From a virus, in IMG/VR virus record IMGVR_UViG_3300032797_000032, positions 1 to 64,000 of that record: a stretch of 64,000 nucleotides of DNA. The stretch is one strand, 5' to 3'. This document shows, piece by piece, positions 33,541 through 39,811 of the stretch (within the stretch, counting starts at the first letter, position 1; each line of letters begins with the position of its first letter). Made by a program: the position numbers and the translations under genes. The notes under the pieces were generated by a model, which was not told where the DNA came from, made no database searches, and worked only from the letters and a program-made list of their open reading frames with translations.

Positions 33541-33655
33541 GTGGCGGAGATTGCTAAATGATGCGACACTATTGCTCATTGCAGCAATATCGCCAAACCT
33601 GATGAGCATAGAGCTGTAGTTCGGTAGAGATACCGACAGGCTCTACTCCGCCCAC
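33541..33655 (+). ncRNA. structured RNA element with pseudoknot, upstream of the gene at 33669
   Basis: GTGGCGGAG (33541-33549) closes with CTCCGCCCAC (33646-33655). Inside lies GAGCTGT/ACAGGCTC (33611-33617/33636-33643) capped by CGGTA-GAGA-TACCG. A pseudoknot is possible: GCGA 33563-33566 with TCGC 33590-33593, and TGCTCAT 33573-33579 with ATGAGCA 33602-33608, which competes with hairpin ATTGCT/AGCAAT (33571-33576/33583-33588). It ends 13 nt before an ATG that has no visible ribosome site. Could be a riboswitch-like regulator or a stable RNA. Confidence 0.6.
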
Positions 33656-33668
33656 GAAAATCAAAGCT

Positions 33669-33905
33669 ATGGGATACAACCAGCTTCTAGATAGATTAAC
33701 GGAACAGATTCAAGGCAATACTGTTAGGTTTAAGTTGAGAGGCGAAGAGGACGAAAGAGTAGGAACAGTAGTTTACTCTGACTACTCAAGAGAGGAAGAT
33801 ACTCTCAACATAGCAGTAAAGTGCTCTTGTGGAGGGTTGTTTGAGCTTCGAAGAATTGATGGAGATTGGGTAAATGCGGAATATGTTAAAGTTGATAAAG
33901 GATGA
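33669..33905 (+). CDS. hypothetical protein, 78 residues
   Basis: Not recognised. Beta-rich core (NTVRFKLRGEEDERVGTVVY, CSCGGLFELRRI) with one CSC motif. The start follows the structured RNA without a ribosome site. Confidence 0.7.
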   Translation: MGYNQLLDRLTEQIQGNTVRFKLRGEEDERVGTVVYSDYSREEDTLNIAVKCSCGGLFELRRIDGDWVNAEYVKVDKG

Positions 33906-34146
33906 GGGTTTATATTTACATTACTTTATCTCCTTAGTAATTGTCATAGCATTGTCGTTTATGCTAAGTTTGTTTTGGAGTTGTTTGATAACCTTAGCAA
34001 TAGGAATAATCAAAGAGATGATTGATAAGTATATAAGAAAAGCAAAGTTCAGTCTATTGGATTTAGTTGCCGATGTGGCAGGTATTCTTACGGGGCTTTT
34101 GCTAGTCTCAATGTTTTACAGTTGGATTGATAAGATTGAGGGGTAA
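33874..34146 (+). CDS. membrane protein with VanZ/DUF2279-like pattern, possible holin
   Basis: Three hydrophobic spans (FISLVIVIALSFMLSLFWSC, ITLAIGII, GILTGLLLVSMFYSW) and the motif KEMIDKYI...SLLDLVADVAGI, typical of YfiM/VanZ-type small membrane proteins. A transglycosylase gene lies 4 kb upstream. Holin function is a guess. A second in-frame ATG at 33883 is possible. Confidence 0.65.
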   Translation: MRNMLKLIKDEGLYLHYFISLVIVIALSFMLSLFWSCLITLAIGIIKEMIDKYIRKAKFSLLDLVADVAGILTGLLLVSMFYSWIDKIEG

Positions 34147-34147
34147 A

Positions 34148-34732
34148 ATGGATAGAGCTAAAAGAATAATTACGGAAGCTAGTAAGGTTGTTCCAGCGTT
34201 GATGCCTTTGTTGGAAGACAAGGACTTCTTGGAGTTATTGAATGAGGAGATTAAGGAGGCTAGTAAAGAAGAAGGCGACCTCTTGGTGCACTTTGGTAGC
34301 TCCTCCTTTCTAGGCATACGTCCTACGTGCGAGGTTGTGAACGATAGTGTAGTTGCTATCTCACTCCTTAGCGAAGCGGAGGTATTCTCTAGCCTTAAAT
34401 CTGCCACAAAGAAATTAGGCAAGACTACGGAAGATTTGGAGAAGGTTTTCAAAGACGTCAAAGAGTCCTACTTATCCGAGAAGAATGTCAAGATTGAGGA
34501 GCTTACAAAAAGTCAATGGCGTGAAATAGCTGAATCAGTTTGTGCAAAGCTCATAAACGCTGAAACCGATACCGAGAATGCTATACTGACTGAGGCAGAC
34601 CTCAATAAAATCATAGAGAGCATAACTACGAGCCGTAAGAAGGAAGCTCTCAGGACTTTGGAGCAGTTGTTGAAGCTAGATGTGGAGTCTAAGAAAAGAG
34701 CCTTACTTGACAAACTCTTGGGCAATGGGTAG
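34148..34732 (+). CDS. candidate internal head protein, 194 residues
   Basis: Start at ATG 34148 with GAGGGG upstream. Begins MDRAKRIITEASKVVP; I-T-E followed by Ala at residues 8-11 is an exact gp21-type site at the T4 position. The remainder is acidic and helical. Not otherwise recognised. Confidence 0.7.
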   Translation: MDRAKRIITEASKVVPALMPLLEDKDFLELLNEEIKEASKEEGDLLVHFGSSSFLGIRPTCEVVNDSVVAISLLSEAEVFSSLKSATKKLGKTTEDLEKVFKDVKESYLSEKNVKIEELTKSQWREIAESVCAKLINAETDTENAILTEADLNKIIESITTSRKKEALRTLEQLLKLDVESKKRALLDKLLGNG

Positions 34733-34734
34733 GT

Positions 34735-35028
34735 ATGAAAATCTTCAGAGATGCAGGTTTACAGGACGAGGTAAAGCTACTAGACCTTGGAATTGTTCCA
34801 GCAGGAGATTCCAAAGAGTTCTCTTTTTATCTATTGAATGACTCCAAGGCAGACCTACGCTCTTTGAGGTTTAAGGTAGAACATCCTGAAGTTAGAATAA
34901 AGATGGCGCCAGAGCACTTGGATTCAGGGCAGAGTGCTGAATTTAGGCTCTCTTGGGCTCCTGCCGTTACGTTAAAGGAAGGACTGAAAGCCAAGGTTTT
35001 GATAGATGGGGACGAGCTTTGGAAGTAG
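34735..35028 (+). CDS. small Ig-like (ASH/DUF1573-like) beta domain protein, 97 residues
   Basis: VKLLDLGIVPAGDSKEFSFY, LRSLRFKVEHPEV and SGQSAEFRLSWAPA follow the pattern of immunoglobulin-like ASH domains. Possibly a capsid decoration or fibre base. Position before a set of beta-rich virion proteins supports a virion role. Confidence 0.6.
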   Translation: MKIFRDAGLQDEVKLLDLGIVPAGDSKEFSFYLLNDSKADLRSLRFKVEHPEVRIKMAPEHLDSGQSAEFRLSWAPAVTLKEGLKAKVLIDGDELWK

Positions 35029-35043
35029 AGAGAGTAAAATTCA

Positions 35044-35487
35044 ATGGCAGAGATTAACAAAATCAATGTATTCTCAGATGTTGCGAACAATACTAAGAAA
35101 GCCCTTGTTGATAGTAATCGTAGGGTTGTCGTTGTTATTGATTCACCAATTACTATCTCTCAAGCACCTGCGGGGTTTATCTCTAACAGTTCTGGAGCAA
35201 TCCCAAAAGATGCCGAGTTTACTATTGTAAGTTACGTTGTTCCAGCATTAAAGAAGTTTAGGCTTACAGGGTTTACAGGTTCTGGTAGTGCAGATGGGCT
35301 TTATAAACTATACATCAATTTGGTGCAAAAGATGGAATTGAGAAGTTCGGCAGCTAGTCCTAATGTAGGTAAGACCTTTTCAGCACCGATGGAATTCAAT
35401 GATGGGGATATTATAGCATTGAAAGTAATACATAGACACGGTAGTGTGCAAACGTTCTTTGGGGACTTTGAAGGTTACTTAGCGTAG
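35044..35487 (+). CDS. beta-rich virion protein, 147 residues
   Basis: Predicted beta sandwich (FTIVSYVVPALKKFRLTGFT, LYKLYINLVQKMEL, GDIIALKVIHRHG). First of a run of seven beta-rich genes that look like fibre or decoration components. No family recognised. Confidence 0.6.
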   Translation: MAEINKINVFSDVANNTKKALVDSNRRVVVVIDSPITISQAPAGFISNSSGAIPKDAEFTIVSYVVPALKKFRLTGFTGSGSADGLYKLYINLVQKMELRSSAASPNVGKTFSAPMEFNDGDIIALKVIHRHGSVQTFFGDFEGYLA

Positions 35488-35496
35488 GAGTGAACT

Positions 35497-35712
35497 ATGA
35501 GTGATTTACCTATTCCTGGTTTAGTATTGAGTCCTGACGCATTAAAGATGAAGATTGAGATTGAGAGGTCAGAAGCTATTCTAAGGGTTCAAAAGCTTCA
35601 TTTGAGTAAACTGGAGCTTGAAAACCAGGTAAAGAAAGTAGATTATGAGATTCAAATATATTCTGATAAACTAAAGGAATATGATAAGTCCAAGGAGGTA
35701 AAGAATGTCTGA
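35497..35712 (+). CDS. short coiled-coil protein, 71 residues
   Basis: After a short N-terminus, one continuous heptad helix (KIEIERSEAILRVQKLHLSK). Similar in plan to the small protein at 36638; both precede a larger beta protein, suggesting a stalk or chaperone partner. Confidence 0.65.
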   Translation: MSDLPIPGLVLSPDALKMKIEIERSEAILRVQKLHLSKLELENQVKKVDYEIQIYSDKLKEYDKSKEVKNV

Positions 35713-36562
35713 TTATTATAGTAGTATGCCTGTAAGAACAAGTAGAGAAAGTGGAGATATACAGAATGTATTGGTTGCTGGTTGGGAGTCTTCTACGTCA
35801 GCAATTATTGCTATAAAGGTTGATACTAGTGGTAAGGTCTATGTAGTTGGCTCCGACTTTGATATTCGCAACCTTGATTCATCTCAAGATAGTGTATTGA
35901 TTTGTGGTAACGATGGCTCGTCCACAAATCCTCCAATCTCTGTTGATGCAAGTGGTAATGTCAATGTCAACATAGTTAGTGGTGCTGGTGGGTATCAATA
36001 CCAAGATAACGTAGCGAGCACAGGTGCTTATGGAACTGTAGCTCTTGGTCTTGATGCTGCTAATTCAAAACTTCAGATGATTGCCGTTGACAGCACAGGT
36101 AGACCACAAGTTGACATAGCTGCTCAGACTTTGACGGCTGTTAAGATTTCAAAGGATGTTAACGCTAATACAGAGACCAACCCAATCTTTGTGAAGCTCA
36201 CAGATATTGCACAGGGTGGAGAAGTTCACGAATATGATACTTCTGCTGGGATTGGTAAAGGCTTGACAGCTAATCACGAGTATATTCTAACTCCAGCTGG
36301 TGGCAAGACCCTTATGTTGAAACAGGTTCTGTTTTCTGCCTCTGGAGCAATGAAGGCTGAGGTGCAGGTTGGTCCATTGTTAGGTTTAGTTACGAAGGCT
36401 GTTGGGTTTAACTCTTCTGCTAACCTTATGAATACGATAGTCTTTGACCCGCCAATTGAGCTAACAGAAGCTGGTGCTGGGCAGAGAGTGCGTGTTATAG
36501 TTACAAATAGGGATAATCAAGCTCAAGACCTGTATACTACGATAATGGGCGTTGAACGATAA
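35705..36562 (+). CDS. beta-rich virion/fibre protein, 285 residues
   Basis: Repeats of the kind VDTSGKVYVVG, VDASGNVNVNIVSG and VDSTGRPQVDIAAQ point to a stacked beta structure, then a globular C-terminus (KTLMLKQVLFSASGAMKAEV). Typical of head- or tail-fibre proteins; exact role unknown. Confidence 0.65.
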   Translation: MSDYYSSMPVRTSRESGDIQNVLVAGWESSTSAIIAIKVDTSGKVYVVGSDFDIRNLDSSQDSVLICGNDGSSTNPPISVDASGNVNVNIVSGAGGYQYQDNVASTGAYGTVALGLDAANSKLQMIAVDSTGRPQVDIAAQTLTAVKISKDVNANTETNPIFVKLTDIAQGGEVHEYDTSAGIGKGLTANHEYILTPAGGKTLMLKQVLFSASGAMKAEVQVGPLLGLVTKAVGFNSSANLMNTIVFDPPIELTEAGAGQRVRVIVTNRDNQAQDLYTTIMGVER

Positions 36563-36573
36563 ACGTAACAAAG

Positions 36574-36619
36574 TGATGCGGCACTAATCAATCCAGCGAC
36601 TCCGCATAAGTGAGCTGGA
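36574..36619 (+). ncRNA. H-type pseudoknot in the leader of the gene at 36638
   Basis: Stem 1 ATGCGG (36576-36581) with CCGCAT (36602-36607) interleaves with stem 2 TCCAGC (36592-36597) and GCTGGA (36614-36619), both perfect 6-bp helices. The 5' part TGATGCGGCACTA is 12/13 identical to 33559-33571 in the other RNA element. AAAGGAG follows within 10 nt, then ATG 36638, so ligand- or protein-controlled translation is plausible. I do not recognise it as a described riboswitch class. Confidence 0.6.
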
Positions 36620-36637
36620 TGCGCAAAGGAGAGAGAA

Positions 36638-36847
36638 ATGGCTGATATTGAATTGAAACCTGAGGAGCAAAAGAAAGAACCGTTGAAATCTGAAGGAACG
36701 CCTTTGAATCTGGGTAATGTGGAGATTATAAAAGTCAAGTTGTTAGAGAGTATTCAGAATCTTCTCTTAGAGAACAACAAAATACTAAGAGCAATAGCGA
36801 TTAAACAAGGTGCAATAGAGGTAGAGAAACCAAAGACTGATGTCTGA
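36638..36847 (+). CDS. coiled-coil protein, 69 residues
   Basis: Acidic N-terminus, then an amphipathic helix (IIKVKLLESIQNLLLENNKI). Likely a partner or stalk of the next protein; overlaps it by 8 nt. Confidence 0.6.
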   Translation: MADIELKPEEQKKEPLKSEGTPLNLGNVEIIKVKLLESIQNLLLENNKILRAIAIKQGAIEVEKPKTDV

Positions 36848-37895
36848 CATACCCCTTGAGGCAGTAGAGACTATAGTATACGTCAAAGACCCTTCTGGCG
36901 TAGCCAAGGAAGTAGGCTACGTCACGGGGTCTGAGGCATCTATGCCTTGCGTGATTGTTGACTATACCAATACTACTTATCGAGCAGGAGTAACTAGTGC
37001 TGGTAAGTTAAAAGTAGAGGCGTCCCTAGATTCAACAGTAGGCAATCTAGTAATTATAAGGGATGCTGTTAATGGTGCAGTTCAGACTTCAGTTAATATC
37101 CATACTACTTCTGCAATAGGGGTTAATGTTTTGCCTTTAGGATTGTATAAAACTGTTGCACCTACCTTAACTGATGACCAAGTTTACCCGTTGTTGGTTG
37201 ACTCACAAGGGCGTTTGTTAATATCGCAGTCCCCAACAACTAGAAGGGTAATTGAACTATCTTATATCACTTCAAGTTTGGGGGTTTTGGTAGCGAATAT
37301 GTGGTTCAATGTTCTTTGGTATACCGTTCCCGCTTCTTACCAATTAGAAATAACTCAATTCAATTGTAGTGCTGGGAATCAATTAGGTAGTGCTAGGGCT
37401 AATAGGGCAAGAAGTTTAGGCACATATAATATTGGAACGTCAACTTTCGCAGATGGCGGTGCATATGTTGCTCCAGGATTTTGCTCTTCGGTTGAGGCAG
37501 AGGTTACAACTGCTTTAACAGGCACAGCAGTTACTTTGACGGTAACTTATATAAATGAGTCTGGTGTTGCAGGAAGAACAGGAACCATTGTTTGTCTAGC
37601 AGCAGCACCGCTCAAAGAAAGATTCTTAATGACGTTACAAGCTGGTGATTTTGGGGTTCGAGATATTACAGCCATTTCAAAATCTGGTGGCACGGCAGGT
37701 GTATTGACTTTGTATGGGCTTACTACTTTATTTTATGAGATTATACCAACTCAAGGTGTGACATATCCATTATTGACAGCAAGAGAAAGTGTTATAATTG
37801 AGGCAGGAGACTTAATTTCACTGGAGATAGTATCCTCATCTGTTGCGGCAGCTAATAGAATGGTAAAGGTAGTTGGTATTCTATCTCCAGTATAA
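36840..37895 (+). CDS. beta-rich virion/fibre protein, 351 residues
   Basis: N-terminal strand repeats (YRAGVTSAGKLKVEASLDS, YPLLVDSQGRLLISQS) similar in style to the protein at 35705, then a jelly-roll-like C-terminus (LEITQFNCSAGN, LISLEIVSSSVAAAN). Probably capsid- or tail-attached. Confidence 0.65.
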   Translation: MSDIPLEAVETIVYVKDPSGVAKEVGYVTGSEASMPCVIVDYTNTTYRAGVTSAGKLKVEASLDSTVGNLVIIRDAVNGAVQTSVNIHTTSAIGVNVLPLGLYKTVAPTLTDDQVYPLLVDSQGRLLISQSPTTRRVIELSYITSSLGVLVANMWFNVLWYTVPASYQLEITQFNCSAGNQLGSARANRARSLGTYNIGTSTFADGGAYVAPGFCSSVEAEVTTALTGTAVTLTVTYINESGVAGRTGTIVCLAAAPLKERFLMTLQAGDFGVRDITAISKSGGTAGVLTLYGLTTLFYEIIPTQGVTYPLLTARESVIIEAGDLISLEIVSSSVAAANRMVKVVGILSPV

Positions 37896-37907
37896 AGGAA
37901 TAAAACT

Positions 37908-38492
37908 ATGAGAACTATTGAATTGTCTTGGAGTGAGTTCAAGACTGATATTATAGATAAGGGTTTTCCCATTAACTATCGTAAAGAATCTTATGATATT
38001 GACCCTACCAAGTATGGCTATGAAGTCTTCGTAGTTGATAGGGGTTTAATATATTGGGTTTCGCATATTATTGAAGTAGCTGATGTGTTAGACTTTGAGA
38101 CTAATTATAAGGCTAATGCTAACAAGAATCTTGAGTATGACCTTGAAGGAAAAAGAATATCTGGACCAAAGTATTCAGAGGCACAGGTTCTTACTGCACT
38201 AGCTATCAGAGATACGAGTCCTCATAATTCTAATAATTCCGTTAATTTTGGGTATAAGGTTAAAACGATTATCATAAACAATCAATTAGACCAAGCCGTA
38301 ACCTGCCAATGTCAAGGGTCAAGAGATGGAACTAATTGGTTCAACGTAGGTGCTACTTGGTCTGTTTCTGCTACTACTTTGACTTTCGAGACTTGTGAAA
38401 GTTACTTTCCATATTTTAGAACAGTAGTAACTTGCGCTATTGCACCTACTACAGGAGCTATAGATATGTGGTATGAAAGGATGGGGTTGTAA
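37908..38492 (+). CDS. beta-rich virion protein, 194 residues
   Basis: N-terminal alpha/beta part, then a discoidin-like beta sandwich (VKTIIINNQLDQAVTCQCQG, SRDGTNWFNVG, YFPYFRTVVTC). Not assigned to a family. Confidence 0.6.
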   Translation: MRTIELSWSEFKTDIIDKGFPINYRKESYDIDPTKYGYEVFVVDRGLIYWVSHIIEVADVLDFETNYKANANKNLEYDLEGKRISGPKYSEAQVLTALAIRDTSPHNSNNSVNFGYKVKTIIINNQLDQAVTCQCQGSRDGTNWFNVGATWSVSATTLTFETCESYFPYFRTVVTCAIAPTTGAIDMWYERMGL

Positions 38493-38867
38493 ATGGGTGG
38501 AACTCTAGATACTAAATTCTATGTTGACCCTAGTATTCAGTCCAAGGCGATAACCTATACTCCTACAACTGTTGGCGACCAAGCTACTCCTATAGTTCCT
38601 GCTCTTGCTGGTAAGAAAATAAGGGTATATGCTTGGGGTGTAAGCCTTAGCATAAATGGCTCTAATTGCTATATGAAGGACTCTACAGGAGTCCAAAAGA
38701 CTGAATTACTTCTAAGAACAACAGGGGGCAACGCTCCAAACTATTATACTAGGAGTGCCTATCCTGGAATTATGATGTTTGAGACAGCAGTAGGGGCTTC
38801 GCTTCAGCTTAATTGCACAACGGCAGGGGCAACTAATAGCGTTCAGGTAATTTACTCTTATGTGTAA
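38493..38867 (+). CDS. beta-rich virion protein, 124 residues
   Basis: Starts immediately after the previous stop. Alternating strands (KKIRVYAWGVSLSINGSNCY, SLQLNCTTAGATNSVQVIYS) resemble small trimeric fibre-tip or decoration domains. Role inferred from context. Confidence 0.6.
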   Translation: MGGTLDTKFYVDPSIQSKAITYTPTTVGDQATPIVPALAGKKIRVYAWGVSLSINGSNCYMKDSTGVQKTELLLRTTGGNAPNYYTRSAYPGIMMFETAVGASLQLNCTTAGATNSVQVIYSYV

Positions 38868-38875
38868 AGGATAGA

Positions 38876-39358
38876 ATGAGCCAAGTTATGAATTGCCCTG
38901 TTGGGCAACCTACTAAGTTGCAGTTGTTATACAAAGAGGATAGTCTAGGAGTTCCTGGACTAGCAGCAAGGGTTGCTCTTAGGGATGCCATAACTAACAA
39001 GTATTTGGACTTCTCAGATAACCTTTGGAAGTCAAGCGGTTGGGTTCAAAAGTTTCTTTCTCTCGGAGATTTTGGTAATGGTATCTATCATTACTCTTGG
39101 AATTCTTGGGCGTCAATTAAAGAGCCTCGTATTGTAATAGGTGAGTATGAAATTACTACTGTAGGTTACGAGGCATTTGATGCCGACATAATGGTATTTG
39201 GGTTAACGGATATGGTAGAGTCAGGGCGTTGGAAGATTATGAACAATCAAATGATTTTCTATGGACCAGATGGTCTGACTCCTATATTAACCTTTGACCT
39301 CTTTGACTTAAATGGAGTGCCTACTATGGATGCTGTTATGGAAAGGAAGAAAGCTTAA
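38876..39358 (+). CDS. virion protein, 160 residues
   Basis: Contains a strand-rich N-terminal half (PTKLQLLYKEDSLGVPG, YHYSWNSWASIKEPRIVIGE) and a C-terminal segment (WKIMNNQMIFYGPDGLTPIL) seen in phage fibre-associated proteins that end with a short conserved loop. TAATG overlap with the next gene. Confidence 0.55.
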   Translation: MSQVMNCPVGQPTKLQLLYKEDSLGVPGLAARVALRDAITNKYLDFSDNLWKSSGWVQKFLSLGDFGNGIYHYSWNSWASIKEPRIVIGEYEITTVGYEAFDADIMVFGLTDMVESGRWKIMNNQMIFYGPDGLTPILTFDLFDLNGVPTMDAVMERKKA

Positions 39359-39798
39359 TGCCTGGACCAAGCGGTTTCGAAAGGCAAAATCTAATTTGTA
39401 GGGGTATGTCAAAGTGGATGCAAACCCTAGCTGTTCGTGGGTTTGCTATGGCTAAGGTTCTAGCTAGCACAGTAGCAGGATGGTATCGTGGTCCAGCAGT
39501 AAGGCGTAAGTATAGTGCAACGATTGAATTGAAGGGCACTAAGCTCTTTGGCTTTGTAGATTACTATCCCTTATTTGGGGATAGGCTTGTTCCTTTCTAT
39601 CAGGATTACAAGGTTTTAGGAACAAAGCAACGCAGATTTAAGAAAGATATACCTTACGAGATTGCAGGTATACGGTCTTTTAGATTGGTAGAAGAAATTG
39701 AGTTTAGTGGCACAAAAAGTATACCACTAACCGAATCTGTAGATGTTGAAGGTAAAAAGGATTTAACCCCAATTTTGGTAGCTCTAGACTTATTGTGA
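39358..39798 (+). CDS. hypothetical virion protein, 146 residues
   Basis: Basic N-terminal helix, then short strand repeats with LKGTKLFGF, VLGTKQRRF, FSGTKSIPL. Last gene before the prohead protease. Not recognised. Confidence 0.6.
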   Translation: MPGPSGFERQNLICRGMSKWMQTLAVRGFAMAKVLASTVAGWYRGPAVRRKYSATIELKGTKLFGFVDYYPLFGDRLVPFYQDYKVLGTKQRRFKKDIPYEIAGIRSFRLVEEIEFSGTKSIPLTESVDVEGKKDLTPILVALDLL

Positions 39799-39811
39799 GA
39801 AGGAGTATAAT

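Noticed and set aside
33599-33659. CTGATGAG followed downstream by GAAA, resembling a hammerhead ribozyme core
   Set aside because: The sequence after CTGATGA does not pair with that just before GAAA, so helix II cannot form; the CTGATGAG bases are better used in the pseudoknot.
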